From positions 4,526,001 to 4,590,000 of the forward strand of contig AP022133.1 in the NCBI GenBank assembly GCA_014169315.1: a stretch of DNA of 64,000 bases, read 5' to 3'. The position numbers and the translations under genes are program-made. The DNA is from Enterobacter cloacae (lineage in GTDB: Bacteria; Pseudomonadota; Gammaproteobacteria; Enterobacterales; Enterobacteriaceae). The notes beneath the pieces were generated by a model, which was given only the letters and a program-made list of their open reading frames with translations, ran no database searches and was not told the origin of the DNA. Shown in pieces: positions 34,306 to 47,708 of the stretch. Each line of letters begins with the position of its first letter. The stretch's first letter is position 1.

Positions 34306-34340
34306 GCCCTCTCCTTGCGGGAGAGGGTTAGGGTGAGGGC
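34306..34340. repeat. GGAGAGGG-type dispersed palindromic repeat, copy 1
   Basis: CCCTCTCC-TTGCG-GGAGAGGG hairpin followed by TTAGGGTGAGGGC, just downstream of kup. Same family as the copies at 53690-53783 and 62945-62980. Confidence 0.8.
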
Positions 34341-34358
34341 ACCAGACCGCAGAGGAGA

Positions 34359-36227
34359 TTAAATCTCGACCTGCGTCCCCAGCTCAATCACACGGTTAGG
34401 CGGGATCTCAAACTGGTCAGGTGCGCGCAGGGCGTTACGCTGCAGAATAAGGTATAGCTTGCCACGCAGACGCAGATACCACGGACGCTTGCCCATAATC
34501 AGCGACTCGTGTGACATGAAGAACGATGTCTCCATCATGCGACAGCTCAGCCCTTCCAGACCACAGCGATGGAACACCTCTTCCACGTTTGGTGTTTCAC
34601 GCCAGCCGTAGCTTGCCACCACGCGCCAGAAGGTCGGTGACAGTTGCTCAATCTGTACGCGGCGTACGTTGTGAACATACGGGGCATCTTCAGTGCGCAG
34701 CGTCAGCAGGATCACGCGTTCGTGCAGCACCTTATTGTGCTTGAGGTTATGCATCAGCGCGAACGGGATCACGTTCAGCGCACGAGACATATACACCGCG
34801 GTACCCGGTACACGAACTGGCGGGGATTTCTCCAGCGAAGCAATCATCGCATCCAGAGAATTACCGTGTTCATGTATGCGACGCAACAGGCGGAAACGCT
34901 CGCTCTTCCATGTCGTCATCACAATGAACATCACCAGACCCAGCGTGAGCGGCAGCCAGCCACCGGAGACAATCTTGTCGAGGTTCGCAGAGAACAGCGG
35001 CACGTCGATACACAGGAAACCTGTCAGAATCACCCCCACAAGGAGTTTATTCCAGTGCCAGTTTCGGTGTGCCACCGTGGCAGAGAGAATCGACGTCAGC
35101 ACCATCGTACCGGTTACAGCAATACCGTAGGCTGCAGCCAGATTACTGGAGTGCTCAAAGCTAACGATAACGATAACAACCGAAAAATAGAGCAACCAGT
35201 TAATGAACGGGATGTAAATCTGACCCGACTCCATTTCCGATGTATGGATGATGCGCATTGGGGAGAGATAACCCAAACGCACGGCCTGACGCGTCAGGGA
35301 GAACACGCCAGAAATCACCGCCTGAGAGGCAATCACTGTCGCCAGGGTGGCGAGGATCAACATAGGTACCAGCGCCCAGTCCGGGGCCAGCAGGAAGAAC
35401 GGGTTCTTAATCGCTTCCGGATTATCGAGCAGCAGTGCGCCCTGGCCGAAGTAGTTCAGCACCAGCGACGGTAACACCACAACAAACCATGCCACACGGA
35501 TAGGCAGTTTCCCGAAGTGCCCCATATCAGCATACAGCGCTTCAACACCGGTGATGGACAGCACGACCGCCCCCAGCGCCACAAAGGAAACCACTTTGTA
35601 TTCCAGGAAGAAGTGCACCGCCCAGTATGGGTTCAGCGCCTGCAGCACTTCCGGGTTGGCAATAATGCTGCGCAAGCCCAGCGCCGCGAGAACCAGGAAC
35701 CAGGCAAACATAATCGGGGCGAACAGTTTCCCTACCAGCCCGGTACCGTGTTTCTGGATTATAAACAGCAACGTCAGAACAATGATGGCCAGCGGGACAA
35801 CCCACGTATCGAGCTGCGGCGCGATAATCTCAAGCCCCTCTATCGCCGAGAGAACCGAGATCGCGGGCGTGATCACCACTTCCCCATAGAAGAAACTGCC
35901 GCCAATCAGGCCGATGATAACCAGTACCGACGTCATTCTGGCGGACGTATTGCGCCCGGCAAGCGACATCAGCGTCAGTATCCCCCCTTCACCCGCGTTA
36001 TCTGCACGCATCACGAAGGACAGGTATTTTACAGACACGACCAGGACCAACAGCCAGAAGATCAGTGACAGGAAGCCAAACACGGCATCACGTTCAACAC
36101 CAAAACCAAACTGACCGGACAGACATTCACGAAGCGTATAAAGTGGGCTGGTGCCGATATCACCGTAGACAACCCCGATCGCCGCAAGCGTTATTGCGGG
36201 TAATGATTGTTTATTATCAGTGCTCAT
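34359..36227 (-). CDS. kup: low-affinity potassium transporter Kup
   Basis: 622-residue inner-membrane K+/H+ symporter of the KUP/HAK/KT family, matching E. coli Kup length. The N-terminal signature [15 protein letters not shown] is at residues 18-32; about twelve hydrophobic helices fill residues 15-430 and a ~190-residue cytoplasmic domain ends the chain. It is divergent from ravA. Confidence 0.97.
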   Translation of the reverse strand: MSTDNKQSLPAITLAAIGVVYGDIGTSPLYTLRECLSGQFGFGVERDAVFGFLSLIFWLLVLVVSVKYLSFVMRADNAGEGGILTLMSLAGRNTSARMTSVLVIIGLIGGSFFYGEVVITPAISVLSAIEGLEIIAPQLDTWVVPLAIIVLTLLFIIQKHGTGLVGKLFAPIMFAWFLVLAALGLRSIIANPEVLQALNPYWAVHFFLEYKVVSFVALGAVVLSITGVEALYADMGHFGKLPIRVAWFVVVLPSLVLNYFGQGALLLDNPEAIKNPFFLLAPDWALVPMLILATLATVIASQAVISGVFSLTRQAVRLGYLSPMRIIHTSEMESGQIYIPFINWLLYFSVVIVIVSFEHSSNLAAAYGIAVTGTMVLTSILSATVAHRNWHWNKLLVGVILTGFLCIDVPLFSANLDKIVSGGWLPLTLGLVMFIVMTTWKSERFRLLRRIHEHGNSLDAMIASLEKSPPVRVPGTAVYMSRALNVIPFALMHNLKHNKVLHERVILLTLRTEDAPYVHNVRRVQIEQLSPTFWRVVASYGWRETPNVEEVFHRCGLEGLSCRMMETSFFMSHESLIMGKRPWYLRLRGKLYLILQRNALRAPDQFEIPPNRVIELGTQVEI

Positions 36228-36449
36228 AGACTAGTCTTTTCGTTTAAATAACAAATGTGTGCTTAGTCCCTTGGCCCACAAAAAGCGCACAGTATGCACG
36301 ATTCACTGCAAAATCGTACCCCTAAATGCAACCGCATTAATGTAGCGCAAAGAAAATTGCGCCGCACTTCAGTCTATTACCAGCCCTGACTGAAACGTCT
36401 ATACTCGCTTCAATTGGCCGCCACGACGGCGAAAGGATGCAAAACTATT

Positions 36450-37946
36450 ATGGCTCACTCACATTTATTAGCAGAAAGAATTTCCCGTCTCAGCGGGGCG
36501 CTGGAGAAAGGTCTTTTCGAGCGTAGCCACGCCATCCGCCTCTGTTTACTGGCGGCACTGAGCGGCGAAAGCGTATTTTTACTCGGCCCCCCAGGCATTG
36601 CTAAAAGCCTGATTGCCCGTCGGCTGAAGTTTGCTTTTCAGAATGCACGCGCCTTCGAATACCTGATGACCCGGTTTTCCACCCCCGAAGAAGTTTTCGG
36701 TCCGCTTTCCATACAGGCGCTGAAAGATGAGGGACGCTATCAGCGTCTGACGGAGGGTTATCTCCCGGAAGCGGAAATCGTTTTTCTTGATGAGATCTGG
36801 AAAGCTGGCCCGGCCATACTGAACACGCTGCTCACGGCGATTAACGAACGTCGGTTTCGCAATGGCGCAAGCGAAGAGAAAATCCCGATGCGCCTGTTGG
36901 TGGCGGCATCAAACGAACTGCCTGAAGCTGACAGCAGCCTGGAAGCACTGTATGACCGTATGTTGATCCGCCTGTGGTTAGACAAAGTGCAGGACAAAGC
37001 GAACTTCCGCTCCATGCTGGTAAGCCAGCAGGATGAGAATGAAAACCCGGTATCCGCTTCACTACAGGTAACGGATGAGGAGTATCACCAATGGCAGCAG
37101 GATATTGGCAAAATCAAACTGCCTGATGTCGTTTTTGAGCTGATTTTCATGCTGCGCCAGCAGCTTGATTTACTGCCCTCTGCACCGTATGTCTCCGACC
37201 GACGCTGGAAAAAAGCGATCCGCCTGCTGCAGGCAAGCGCCTTATTCAGCGGGCGTGATGCAGTTGCACCTATAGATCTGATCCTGTTGAAAGACTGTCT
37301 CTGGCACGATGCAGAAGGTATGAATCTGATGCAGCAGCAGCTTGAAATATTGATGACCGGACACGCCTGGGGCCAGCAGTCGATGCTCAACCAGCTCGGA
37401 GCGATTGCCCAACGACGCATCCAGCTTCAGCAACAGCAAAGTGATAAAACGGCGCTGAAAGTGAACCGTCTTGGCGGTATGTTTGCCCGTAAACCACACT
37501 ATGAGCTACCTGCCGGGCTGACGAGCACGACGCTTACGCTATTGCTCCAGCAACCGCTTAAACTTCATGACATGCAGGTGGTTCACGTTACGATTGAGCG
37601 CGAGGCGCTGGCGCAATGGCTCGATAAGAGCGGTGAGATCCGTGGCAAGCTCAACGGCATCGGTTTTGCACAGCCGCTCAATATGGAAGTGGATAGCAGC
37701 CAGCATCTGGTGATCCGCGATGTGAGCCTGCAGGGATCGCGTCTTGCTTTACCCGGAACAACCTCCGATAGCGTACCAGAAGAGATCAAACAGCAGCTGG
37801 AAGCGCTGGATACCGAATGGCACCAGCAGCACACGCGCTTCAGTGAACAGCAAAAATGCCTCTTTATTCATAGCGACTGGTTAGGTCGTATCGAATCCAG
37901 CCTGCAGGATGTCAGCGCGCAGATCAAACAGGCGCGTCAATGCTAA
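36450..37946 (+). CDS. ravA: MoxR-family AAA+ ATPase RavA
   Basis: 498-residue hexameric ATPase that works with ViaA and, in E. coli, binds the lysine decarboxylase LdcI. Walker A is GPPGIAKS near residue 45, Walker B IVFLDEI near 109, and the sensor/Arg region follows, with a triple-helical and LARA domain (~330-440) in the C-terminal half. ATG 36450 gives the family start [15 protein letters not shown]. It overlaps viaA by 7 bp. Confidence 0.96.
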   Translation: MAHSHLLAERISRLSGALEKGLFERSHAIRLCLLAALSGESVFLLGPPGIAKSLIARRLKFAFQNARAFEYLMTRFSTPEEVFGPLSIQALKDEGRYQRLTEGYLPEAEIVFLDEIWKAGPAILNTLLTAINERRFRNGASEEKIPMRLLVAASNELPEADSSLEALYDRMLIRLWLDKVQDKANFRSMLVSQQDENENPVSASLQVTDEEYHQWQQDIGKIKLPDVVFELIFMLRQQLDLLPSAPYVSDRRWKKAIRLLQASALFSGRDAVAPIDLILLKDCLWHDAEGMNLMQQQLEILMTGHAWGQQSMLNQLGAIAQRRIQLQQQQSDKTALKVNRLGGMFARKPHYELPAGLTSTTLTLLLQQPLKLHDMQVVHVTIEREALAQWLDKSGEIRGKLNGIGFAQPLNMEVDSSQHLVIRDVSLQGSRLALPGTTSDSVPEEIKQQLEALDTEWHQQHTRFSEQQKCLFIHSDWLGRIESSLQDVSAQIKQARQC

Positions 37947-39391
37947 CGCTGGACACACTTAACGTCATGCTGGCGGTCAGTGAAGAAGGGCTGATCGAAG
38001 AGGTGGTGATTACGCTGCTGGCTTCGCCACAGCTGGCGGCCTTCTTTGAAAAATTCCCAAAGCTCAAAAAGGCGATGACCGACGATCTCCCGCGCTGGCG
38101 CGATAATCTTCGACAGCGATTCAAAGAGACCGAAGTCCCGCCGGAGCTGACGGAAGAGGTCGCTTGCTATCAACAGTGCCAGCGGCTTTCGACGCCGCAG
38201 TTTATCGTCCAGCTTCCCCAAACGCTGACGTTGCTCGATAAAGTACACTCTCCCTTTGCCAGCCAGGCCCGGACACTGGTCACGGATAACGCCACCTTTA
38301 CCCCGGCACTGCATACCCTGTTTTTACAGCGCTGGCGGCTCAGCCTGGTCGTTCAGGCCACCACCCTCAACCAGCAGCTACTGGATGAAGAACGCGAGCA
38401 ACTGCTCAGCGAAGTACAGGAACGCATGACGCTGAGTGGTCAGCTGGAACAGGTGTTGGTGGAAAATGAAAACGCGGCCGGGCGTCTCTGGGATATGAGC
38501 GCCGGGCAGTTACGGCGCGGTGACTACCAGTTGATCGTTAAGTACGGCGACTTTCTGGCGCAGCAGCCGGAACTCATGAAACTTGCGGAGCAGCTTGGTC
38601 GTTCAAGGGAGGCAAAGTCCGTTCCAAAGAAAGATGCCCCAATGGAAACCTTCCGCACCCTGGTTCGTGAGCCAGCAACCGTACCGGAACAGGTAGATGG
38701 CTTACAGCAAAGTAATGACATTTTACGTCTGTTGCCCACCGAACTGAGCACGCTGGGGATGACCGAGCTGGAATATGAATTTTACCGTCGGCTGGTAGAA
38801 AAACAGCTCCTGACCTATCGTCTGCACGGTGAAGCCTGGCGCGAGAAGATCAGCCAACGTCCTGTCATCCATCAGGATTTTGATGAACAGCCTCGCGGGC
38901 CTTTTATTGTTTGCGTGGATACATCCGGTTCGATGGGCGGTTTTAATGAACAATGTGCAAAAGCATTCTGCCTGGCTCTGATGCGCGTGGCGCTCGCAGA
39001 CCGACGTCGATGCTTCATCATGCTGTTTTCCAGCGAGGTGGTGAGCTACGAACTGACGAGCCAGCAGGGTATCGAGCAGGCGATCCGCTTTTTAAGCCAG
39101 CGTTTTCGTGGCGGTACCGATTTGGCCAGCTGTTTTCGTAGCATTGTCGAACGTATGCAGGGCGGAGACTGGTACGACGCTGACGCGGTGGTGATTTCCG
39201 ATTTTATTGCTCAGCGACTGCCGGATGACGTGGTCAATAAAGTGAAGGAGTTACAGCGAGTGCATCATCACCGTTTTCATGCCGTGGCGATGTCAGCGCA
39301 TGGAAAACCCGGCATCATGCGCATCTTCGATCATATCTGGCGCTTTGATACCGGGTTGCGTAGCCGCCTGCTAAGACGCTGGCGGCATTAA
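37940..39391 (+). CDS. viaA: von Willebrand factor A-domain protein ViaA
   Basis: 483-residue cytoplasmic partner that stimulates RavA ATPase. A helical N-terminal half is followed by a VWA domain (~320-483) with the MIDAS sequence VDTSGSMGG near residue 329 and the second metal residue in GGTDLAS. It starts inside the ravA end, and its stop codon directly abuts that of asnA with no intervening base. Confidence 0.96.
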   Translation: MLTLDTLNVMLAVSEEGLIEEVVITLLASPQLAAFFEKFPKLKKAMTDDLPRWRDNLRQRFKETEVPPELTEEVACYQQCQRLSTPQFIVQLPQTLTLLDKVHSPFASQARTLVTDNATFTPALHTLFLQRWRLSLVVQATTLNQQLLDEEREQLLSEVQERMTLSGQLEQVLVENENAAGRLWDMSAGQLRRGDYQLIVKYGDFLAQQPELMKLAEQLGRSREAKSVPKKDAPMETFRTLVREPATVPEQVDGLQQSNDILRLLPTELSTLGMTELEYEFYRRLVEKQLLTYRLHGEAWREKISQRPVIHQDFDEQPRGPFIVCVDTSGSMGGFNEQCAKAFCLALMRVALADRRRCFIMLFSSEVVSYELTSQQGIEQAIRFLSQRFRGGTDLASCFRSIVERMQGGDWYDADAVVISDFIAQRLPDDVVNKVKELQRVHHHRFHAVAMSAHGKPGIMRIFDHIWRFDTGLRSRLLRRWRH

Positions 39392-40384
39392 TTAAAGAAG
39401 GGAACCCACGCTTTCACGTACCTGCTGTGGCCAGACACCACATTGTACCTGACCAATATGGGAGAGTTGCAGCAATAACATGGTCAGACGGGACTGGCCA
39501 ATACCGCCGCCAATGGTCTGGGGCATTTCACCGCGCAATAGCGCCTGGTGCCACTCCAGCTGCAGACGCTCTTCATCACCGGTGACCGCCAGCTGACGCT
39601 TCAGTGCATCAGCATCCACGCGGATCCCCATAGAAGAAAGTTCAAACGCATCTTCCAGCACCGGGTTCCAGACCAGAATATCACCGTTCAGACCCGCGAA
39701 TTCACTTTCGCCCACCGTGCTCCAGTCATCATAATCCGGCGCGCGAACATCGTGACGTTTACCGTCAGAGAGCTTGCCGCCAATCCCTATCAGGAACACA
39801 GCACCCAGCTCTTTGGCTATCGCCCGTTCACGACCTTTGGCATCCAGATCCGGGAAGCGGGTCAGCAGATCCTGACTGTGAACAAAGTGGATCGATTCCG
39901 GCAGGAACGGTGCCAGGCCAAACTCTTTGCTCACTGCTGATTCGGTGGCTTTGATCCCGGCGTAGATCGCCTCAACGGTAGATTTCAAGGTACCTACGTG
40001 GCGCTCGCCATCCCCCATCACGCGCTCCCAGTCCCACTGGTCAACGTAGACAGAATGAATCGCTGACAGGCGGTCTTCATCGGGGCGAAGGGCTTTCATG
40101 TGCGTGTACAGCCCTTCGCCTGCGCTGAAGTCGTGTTGCCCCAGGGTTTGACGCTTCCATTTCGCCAGTGAATGAACCACTTCGAACTGAGCGTCTGGCA
40201 GTGTTTTCACTTTCACCTGTACCGCTTTTTCGCATCCGGACAAGTTATCCTGCGTCCCGTCCCCCACGCGGCTAAGAATCGGAGCCTGAACTTCAATCAG
40301 GCCAAGCTTATCTTCCAGCTGGCGGGAAAAATGGGATTTAACGAAACTGATCTGGCGTTGTTTTGCGATGTAAGCGGTTTTCAT
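39392..40384 (-). CDS. asnA: ammonia-dependent asparagine synthetase
   Basis: 330-residue class-II aaRS-like enzyme making asparagine from aspartate, ATP and ammonia. It starts [20 protein letters not shown]; the aaRS-like motif [16 protein letters not shown] and the C-terminal motif [14 protein letters not shown] are seen. It is divergent from its regulator asnC and convergent with viaA, with adjoining stop codons. Confidence 0.97.
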   Translation of the reverse strand: MKTAYIAKQRQISFVKSHFSRQLEDKLGLIEVQAPILSRVGDGTQDNLSGCEKAVQVKVKTLPDAQFEVVHSLAKWKRQTLGQHDFSAGEGLYTHMKALRPDEDRLSAIHSVYVDQWDWERVMGDGERHVGTLKSTVEAIYAGIKATESAVSKEFGLAPFLPESIHFVHSQDLLTRFPDLDAKGRERAIAKELGAVFLIGIGGKLSDGKRHDVRAPDYDDWSTVGESEFAGLNGDILVWNPVLEDAFELSSMGIRVDADALKRQLAVTGDEERLQLEWHQALLRGEMPQTIGGGIGQSRLTMLLLQLSHIGQVQCGVWPQQVRESVGSLL

Positions 40385-40535
40385 TATTTATACTCCTGCG
40401 TCCTGTTGGTATTGATTAAGCAACAAAAATGGCACTCAATTCAATAATCAAACAACAAAAAGCCACCTTCACTTTTGATTCATTAAAATGTAGCGCTAGA
40501 ATAGAGAGATTCATTAATCTTCATAAGAAAAACAT

Positions 40536-40994
40536 ATGGAAAATTATCAGATCGACAATCTGGACCGCGGCATCCTGGAAGTCTTAATGGCTAATGCGCG
40601 CACCGCCTACGCCGAACTGGCGAAACAGTTTGGTGTCAGCCCGGGGACAATTCACGTTCGCGTAGAGAAAATGAAACAGGCGGGGATCATTACCGGTGCA
40701 CGTATTGATGTCAGCCCCAGGCAGCTGGGTTATGACGTGTGCTGCTTCATTGGCATAATTCTCAAAAGCGCCAAAGACTACCCTTCCGCTCTGGCAAAGC
40801 TGAACGCCCTTGATGAGGTCACCGAGGCGTACTACACCACCGGACACTACAGCATCTTTATAAAAGTGATGTGCCGATCCATTGATGCCCTCCAGCAGGT
40901 ACTTATCAACAAGATCCAAACAATCGATGAAATTCAGTCCACCGAGACACTGATCTCCCTGCAAAACCCGATCATGCGTACAATTCGCCCATGA
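40536..40994 (+). CDS. asnC: Lrp/AsnC-family regulator AsnC
   Basis: 152-residue feast/famine regulator that activates asnA and is relieved by asparagine. The N-terminal helix-turn-helix is in AELAKQFGVSPGTIHVRVEKMK (residues ~27-48) and the RAM ligand domain follows. The 151-bp space to asnA holds both promoters. Confidence 0.96.
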   Translation: MENYQIDNLDRGILEVLMANARTAYAELAKQFGVSPGTIHVRVEKMKQAGIITGARIDVSPRQLGYDVCCFIGIILKSAKDYPSALAKLNALDEVTEAYYTTGHYSIFIKVMCRSIDALQQVLINKIQTIDEIQSTETLISLQNPIMRTIRP

Positions 40995-41015
40995 TCGGGC
41001 AAATTCATTCCCACA

Positions 41016-41024
41016 TTTTCCACA
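41016..41024 (+). promoter_or_regulatory. DnaA box upstream of mioC
   Basis: TTTTCCACA, one mismatch from TTATCCACA, about 60 bp before the mioC ATG. The E. coli mioC promoter is DnaA-controlled in the same way. Confidence 0.65.
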
Positions 41025-41084
41025 GGTAGATCCCAGCTCGTTCACAGCGTACAATGACCGCCTCTTTATCTGAGCGAGCGATCA

Positions 41085-41534
41085 ATGGCGGACATTACTC
41101 TTATCAGCGGCAGCACTCTGGGTGGCGCGGAATATGTTGCGGAACATCTGGCTGAAAAGCTGGAAGATGCGGGCTTTTCCACAGAAACCCTGCACGGGCC
41201 ATTGCTTGAAGATCTCCCGACAGATGGGATCTGGCTGCTGATCACCTCCACGCACGGCGCAGGCGATCTCCCGGATAACCTGCAACCTTTATATGACGAG
41301 CTGCAGGAACAACAGCCTGACCTGTCCAGCGTCCGCTTTGGCGCAGTCGGCATTGGCAGCCGCGAATATGACACCTTCTGCGGTGCAATAGAGAAAGTTG
41401 AAGCTGCCATCGTCGCTTGTGGGGCAAAACAACTGGGCGAAACGCTGAAGATCAACATCCTCGATCATGATATTCCGGAAGATCCAGCGGAAGTCTGGCT
41501 GGGTGAATGGAAAAATTTACTCAAAAACGGTTAA
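41085..41534 (+). CDS. mioC: flavodoxin-like protein MioC
   Basis: 149-residue FMN-binding protein. The phosphate-binding loop LISGSTLGGAEYVAEHL is at residues 5-21, the aromatic loop in STHGAGDLPDN near 57. It was linked to biotin synthase electron supply; transcription reads into oriC. Length fits E. coli MioC. Confidence 0.95.
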   Translation: MADITLISGSTLGGAEYVAEHLAEKLEDAGFSTETLHGPLLEDLPTDGIWLLITSTHGAGDLPDNLQPLYDELQEQQPDLSSVRFGAVGIGSREYDTFCGAIEKVEAAIVACGAKQLGETLKINILDHDIPEDPAEVWLGEWKNLLKNG

Positions 41535-41550
41535 AGATCGCGCGAACAGA

Positions 41551-41796
41551 TGTGGATAACTCTGGTTAAAAGCTCGTATTAAGCAGTAGTTATCCAAAGA
41601 ATAACGTAGAGGCCGTTTTTGCCCTGTGCATAAAGTCGCGATCTGATCCCAGCTTATACTGGCCAGGATCACCGATCATTCACAGCAAACGATCCTTTCT
41701 AACTACATGATCTTCTTTGCGAGATCGGACTTATCCACAAAGGTTCGCGATCCTAATAAGAGATCACAATAGAACAGATCTCTAAATAAAAAGATC
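41551..41796. other. oriC: chromosomal origin of replication, oriC
   Basis: 246 bp between mioC and mnmG, the size of E. coli minimal oriC. Three AT-rich 13-mers (minus sense GATCTTTTTATTT 41784-41796, GATCTGTTCTATT 41768-41780, GATCTCTTATTAG 41753-41765) form the unwinding element next to mnmG. DnaA boxes: R1 TTATCCACA 41731-41739; an R3/R5-like box, minus sense TTATGCACA, 41625-41633; R2 TTATCCAAA 41590-41598; R4, minus sense TTATCCACA, 41551-41559. Between mioC and mnmG there are about 13 GATC Dam/SeqA sites. Replication initiates here with DnaA, IHF and Fis. Confidence 0.97.
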
Positions 41797-41908
41797 TTCT
41801 TTTTAATAGCCCAGGATCCCAATGCTTTCTCGAAAGACTAAAGTTGAGTAGAATCCACGGCCCGGGCTTCAATCCATTTTCATACCGCTTTACGCGAGGC
41901 AGACCACC

Positions 41909-43798
41909 ATGTTTTATCAGGATCCTTTTGACGTCATTATCATTGGCGGGGGTCATGCAGGCACTGAGGCCGCAATGGCCGCAGCGCGAATGGGTCAGCA
42001 GACCCTGCTTTTGACACACAATATCGACACGCTGGGACAAATGTCCTGTAACCCGGCGATTGGCGGCATTGGGAAAGGACACCTGGTAAAAGAAGTGGAT
42101 GCACTTGGCGGCCTGATGGCGAAAGCTATCGATCAGGCGGGCATCCAGTTTAGGATACTAAACGCGAGTAAAGGCCCTGCGGTCCGTGCAACCCGAGCTC
42201 AGGCTGACCGTGTGCTTTACCGTCAGGCTGTACGCACTGCGCTGGAGAACCAGCCAAATTTGATGATCTTCCAGCAGGCAGTGGAAGATCTTATCGTTGA
42301 GAACGATCGCGTCGTTGGTGCTGTTACCCAGATGGGGCTTAAGTTCCGCGCTAAAGCCGTTGTGCTGACCGTTGGGACATTCCTGGATGGTAAAATTCAT
42401 ATCGGCCTGGATAACTACAGCGGTGGCCGTGCTGGCGATCCGCCGTCTATTCCCCTTTCACGCCGTTTGCGTGAACTGCCGCTGCGCGTCAGCCGCCTGA
42501 AAACCGGGACGCCGCCGCGTATTGATGCTCGTACCATAGATTTTAGCGTGCTGGCGCAACAGCATGGCGATAACCCAATGCCGGTGTTCTCGTTCATGGG
42601 AAATGCTGCTCAGCACCCACAGCAGGTACCGTGTTACATCACGCATACCAACGAAAAAACACATGACGTGATCCGTAATAATCTCGATCGTAGCCCAATG
42701 TACGCGGGTGTGATCGAAGGGATCGGCCCGCGTTACTGCCCGTCGATCGAAGACAAGGTGATGCGCTTTGCCGATCGTAACCAGCACCAGATCTTCCTGG
42801 AGCCGGAAGGACTGACATCTAACGAAATTTACCCGAACGGTATCTCCACCAGCCTGCCGTTTGACGTTCAGATGCAAATTGTTCGCTCAATGCAAGGTAT
42901 GGAGAACGCTAAAATTGTTCGTCCAGGCTACGCTATTGAGTACGATTTCTTCGATCCGCGTGACCTGAAGCCAACTCTGGAGAGCAAGTTCATCCACGGC
43001 CTGTTCTTCGCGGGTCAGATCAACGGCACTACCGGTTACGAAGAAGCTGCCGCACAGGGTCTGCTTGCAGGTCTGAACGCTGCACGCTTCTCCGCTGAGA
43101 AAGAGGGTTGGGCACCGGGACGTTCTCAGGCTTACCTGGGGGTTCTGGTCGACGATCTCTGCACCCTGGGTACCAAAGAACCGTACCGTATGTTTACCTC
43201 TCGTGCAGAATATCGCCTGATGCTGCGCGAAGATAATGCCGACCTGCGTCTGACCGAAATGGGTCGTGAGCTGGGTCTGGTGGATGACGAACGCTGGGCG
43301 CGTTTCAACGAGAAACTGGAACGCATCGAACAGGAACGTCAGCGCCTGAAGACAACGTGGGTCAACCCGCAGGCGGAAACTGCTGCCGAAGTGAACGCTC
43401 ACTTGACTGCGCCGCTCTCGCGCGAAGCCAGTGGTGAAGACTTGCTGCGTCGTCCGGAAGTGACCTATGAGAACCTGGTTAAACTGACAGCGTTCGCTCC
43501 AGGCCTTGAAGACGCTGAAGCGGCTGAGCAGGTTGAAATCCAGGTAAAATACGAAGGTTATATCGCGCGTCAGCAGGATGAGATCGAAAAACAGCAGCGC
43601 AACGAAAACACGCTGCTGCCGGAAATGCTGGACTATCGTCAGGTGACTGGCCTTTCCAATGAAGTGATCGCCAAGCTGAACGATCACAAACCTGTGTCTA
43701 TCGGCCAGGCATCCCGTATCTCCGGCGTCACACCTGCCGCGATTTCAATTCTGCTGGTGTGGTTGAAAAAGCAAGGTATGCTGCGTCGTAGCGCGTAA
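41909..43798 (+). CDS. mnmG: tRNA U34 carboxymethylaminomethyl-modifying enzyme MnmG (GidA)
   Basis: 629-residue FAD enzyme which, with MnmE, builds the cmnm5 group at U34 of several tRNAs. The FAD-binding [19 protein letters not shown] is at residues 10-28, the family signature [12 protein letters not shown] near 270, and [14 protein letters not shown] near 370 carries a second conserved block. The gene begins about 110 bp past the AT-rich edge of oriC. Confidence 0.98.
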   Translation: MFYQDPFDVIIIGGGHAGTEAAMAAARMGQQTLLLTHNIDTLGQMSCNPAIGGIGKGHLVKEVDALGGLMAKAIDQAGIQFRILNASKGPAVRATRAQADRVLYRQAVRTALENQPNLMIFQQAVEDLIVENDRVVGAVTQMGLKFRAKAVVLTVGTFLDGKIHIGLDNYSGGRAGDPPSIPLSRRLRELPLRVSRLKTGTPPRIDARTIDFSVLAQQHGDNPMPVFSFMGNAAQHPQQVPCYITHTNEKTHDVIRNNLDRSPMYAGVIEGIGPRYCPSIEDKVMRFADRNQHQIFLEPEGLTSNEIYPNGISTSLPFDVQMQIVRSMQGMENAKIVRPGYAIEYDFFDPRDLKPTLESKFIHGLFFAGQINGTTGYEEAAAQGLLAGLNAARFSAEKEGWAPGRSQAYLGVLVDDLCTLGTKEPYRMFTSRAEYRLMLREDNADLRLTEMGRELGLVDDERWARFNEKLERIEQERQRLKTTWVNPQAETAAEVNAHLTAPLSREASGEDLLRRPEVTYENLVKLTAFAPGLEDAEAAEQVEIQVKYEGYIARQQDEIEKQQRNENTLLPEMLDYRQVTGLSNEVIAKLNDHKPVSIGQASRISGVTPAAISILLVWLKKQGMLRRSA

Positions 43799-43813
43799 TC
43801 ACTTTTGTTTTTT

Positions 43814-43880
43814 GGCGGGCGGCGTTTTGCTGACCCGCTCTACAGCTTTGCAGGCCCGGTAAGCGTTAGCGCCACCGGGC
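43814..43880. repeat. REP pair between mnmG and rsmG
   Basis: GGCGGGCGGCG...ACCCGC at 43814-43837 and GCCCGGTAAGCG...CGCCACCGGGC at 43854-43880. Confidence 0.75.
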
Positions 43881-43906
43881 AAATTATTTCTAAACAGGTA
43901 TTCACT

Positions 43907-44530
43907 GTGCTCAATAAACTCTCTCGTCTGCTGGATCAGGCAGGTATTTCGCTCACCGATCACCAGAAAAACCAGCTGGTGGCTTATGTCGATATGCTGA
44001 ACAAATGGAACAAAGCGTACAATCTGACGTCTGTGCGCGACCCCAACGAGATGCTGATTCGCCATATCCTCGACAGTATCGTGGTGGCTCCATATCTGAG
44101 CGGTGAGCGCTTTATCGACGTTGGGACGGGGCCGGGGCTACCGGGTATCCCGTTGTCGATTGTCCGTCCTGAGAGCCATTTCACACTGCTGGACAGCCTG
44201 GGCAAGCGCGTGCGCTTTTTACGCCAGGTGCAGCATGAGCTGAAGCTTGAAAACATTACGCCTGTGCAGAGCAGGGTAGAGGAGTTCCCGGCTGAGCCGC
44301 CGTTTGATGGTGTTATCAGCCGTGCATTTGCCTCACTGAACGACATGGTGAGCTGGTGCAAGCATCTGCCTGCTGAGAATGGTCGTTTCTATGCGCTGAA
44401 AGGGCAGCTTCCAGGCGAAGAAATTGAGCAGCTTCCGGACGGTTATTCTGTCGAATCCATTGAGAAATTACAGATTCCGCAGCTCGACGGTGAGCGCCAT
44501 CTGGTGATAATTAAGGCAAACATTTTTTAA
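43907..44530 (+). CDS. rsmG: 16S rRNA (G527-N7)-methyltransferase RsmG (GidB)
   Basis: 207-residue SAM enzyme modifying G527 in the 530 loop of 16S rRNA; its loss gives low-level streptomycin resistance. The SAM-binding motif [16 protein letters not shown] is near residue 70. The GTG start at 43907 gives the family N-terminus [17 protein letters not shown]; an in-frame ATG 102 bp upstream would run through the REP element. Confidence 0.96.
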   Translation: MLNKLSRLLDQAGISLTDHQKNQLVAYVDMLNKWNKAYNLTSVRDPNEMLIRHILDSIVVAPYLSGERFIDVGTGPGLPGIPLSIVRPESHFTLLDSLGKRVRFLRQVQHELKLENITPVQSRVEEFPAEPPFDGVISRAFASLNDMVSWCKHLPAENGRFYALKGQLPGEEIEQLPDGYSVESIEKLQIPQLDGERHLVIIKANIF

Positions 44531-45135
44531 AAAATTAATAAAAAATGTGGAATTTGTGCTGTTCTCAATGTGTTAAAAAACAGCACAACTAAAGAGATTT
44601 AGCTGAAGTTAATTTAACCTTATTTTTACTAAGGATTTTCTTACGGTTAACTTCACAGGTATTGTTCACCATGAAGATAATCAACAGTGAAAATATCAGT
44701 CTGCTAAAAGTGGGGCGTCGCAACAAGAACGTGATGTTAAATATTTATTAAGAATGTCAATGAAAGGTTTTTGTTGTATACAGGGCTGTTTTGAAAATAG
44801 TGACTATATTTTATCTTTAATTTCATAAAGATGAAATTAACCGTGATAAATGCAGCCTTATCGGAAATGTGTATTTTGTGATCCCGTGCACGCTTTGTCA
44901 TCAACGTTTTCGCGCTGTTTGCAGTTTTGTCCGAAGGTCGATGCTTTAGTCAAAAGTTAAAAAATAGCGACGGGGAAAAATATTTAAACATTTATTCACC
45001 TTTTCGCTACTTAATGTTTGAAATCACGGGTGCGCACCGTATAATTTGTCCGCTTTTTGATGCTTGACTCCGAGCCTTAAAGGACGTTTTATACGACACG
45101 CGACATACCTCGAAGGGAGCAGGAGTAAAAACGTG
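44531..45135. other. rsmG-atpI intergenic region
   Basis: 605 bp, AT-rich, no convincing gene. It holds inverted repeats: TTGTGCTGTT/AACAGCACAA (44554-44588) and TTAATTTCAT/ATGAAATTAA (44817-44840), plus an 8-bp pair GAAGTTAA/TTAACTTC (44605-44612 and 44647-44654), and the atp promoter. Confidence 0.7.
45017..45045 (+). promoter_or_regulatory. atp operon promoter
   Basis: -35 TTTGAA at 45017-45022, 17-bp spacer, consensus -10 TATAAT at 45040-45045; start expected near 45052, with atpI at 45136. Confidence 0.85.
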
Positions 45136-46340
<1,205 letters not shown>

Positions 46341-46371
46341 TTCTTTACCAACACTACTACGTTTTAATTGA

Positions 46372-46646
<275 letters not shown>

Positions 46647-46677
46647 TAAGCCACAGAAATTTAAGAGGTATTGTGCT

Positions 46678-47148
46678 GTGAACATGAACGCAACAATCCT
46701 CGGCCAGGCCATCGCGTTTATTCTCTTTGTCTGGTTCTGCATGAAGTATGTATGGCCGCCTTTAATGGCTGCCATCGAAAAACGTCAGAAAGAAATTGCT
46801 GACGGTCTGGCTTCTGCAGAACGCGCTAAGAAAGATTTGGACCTTGCACAGGCCAACGCGACAGACCAGCTGAAAAAAGCGAAAGCGGAAGCTCAGGTAA
46901 TCATCGAACAGGCTAACAAACGCCGTGCTCAGATCCTGGACGAAGCCAAAGCTGAAGCAGAACAGGAACGTACTAAGATCGTGTCACAAGCTCAGGCTGA
47001 AATTGATGCTGAGCGTAAACGTGCTCGTGAAGAACTGCGTAAGCAGGTTGCGATTCTGGCTGTTGCTGGCGCCGAGAAGATCATCGAACGTTCCGTGGAT
47101 GAAGCTGCTAACAGCGACATCGTGGACAAACTTGTCGCTGAACTGTAA
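46678..47148 (+). CDS. atpF: ATP synthase F0 subunit b
   Basis: 156-residue peripheral-stalk subunit: one N-terminal membrane helix (residues ~5-25), then a long charged coiled coil rich in Ala, Glu and Lys. The GTG start at 46678 is as in E. coli. Confidence 0.97.
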   Translation: MNMNATILGQAIAFILFVWFCMKYVWPPLMAAIEKRQKEIADGLASAERAKKDLDLAQANATDQLKKAKAEAQVIIEQANKRRAQILDEAKAEAEQERTKIVSQAQAEIDAERKRAREELRKQVAILAVAGAEKIIERSVDEAANSDIVDKLVAEL

Positions 47149-47162
47149 GGAGGGAGGGGCTG

Positions 47163-47696
47163 ATGTCTGAATTTGTTACGGTAGCTCGCCCCTACGCCAA
47201 AGCAGCTTTTGACTTTGCTGTCGAACACCAAAATGTCGATCGCTGGCAGGATATGCTGGCGTTTGCCGCTGAGGTGACGAAAAACGAACAAATGGCTGAG
47301 TTGCTTTCCGGTGCATTAGCGCCTGAAACTCTCGCCGCGTCGTTTATCGCCGTGTGCGGAGAGCAACTGGATGCCAGCGGCCAGAACCTGATTAAGGTGA
47401 TGGCTGAAAACGGTCGTCTGCGCGTGCTTCCGGATGTTCTTGAGCAGTTCGAGCACTTACGTGCCCTTAGTGAAGCTACCGCTGAAGTTGAAGTGACTTC
47501 TGCGAATGAACTGAGTAACGAACAGCTTTCGAAGATTACTTCCGCGATGGAAAAACGTCTGTCACGCAAAGTTAAGCTGAATTGCAAAATCGATAAGTCT
47601 GTAATGGCAGGCGTAATCATCCGTTCGGGTGATATGGTCATTGATGGCAGCGTACGCGGCCGTCTTGAGCGCCTTGCAGACGTCTTGCAGTCTTAA
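47163..47696 (+). CDS. atpH: ATP synthase F1 subunit delta
   Basis: 177-residue stator subunit linking b to the top of alpha3beta3. Start [20 protein letters not shown]-terminal segment [13 protein letters not shown] [20 protein letters not shown] is typical. A purine-rich AAGGAGGGAGG ribosome site precedes it. Confidence 0.97.
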   Translation: MSEFVTVARPYAKAAFDFAVEHQNVDRWQDMLAFAAEVTKNEQMAELLSGALAPETLAASFIAVCGEQLDASGQNLIKVMAENGRLRVLPDVLEQFEHLRALSEATAEVEVTSANELSNEQLSKITSAMEKRLSRKVKLNCKIDKSVMAGVIIRSGDMVIDGSVRGRLERLADVLQS

Positions 47697-47708
47697 GGGG
47701 ACTGGAGC

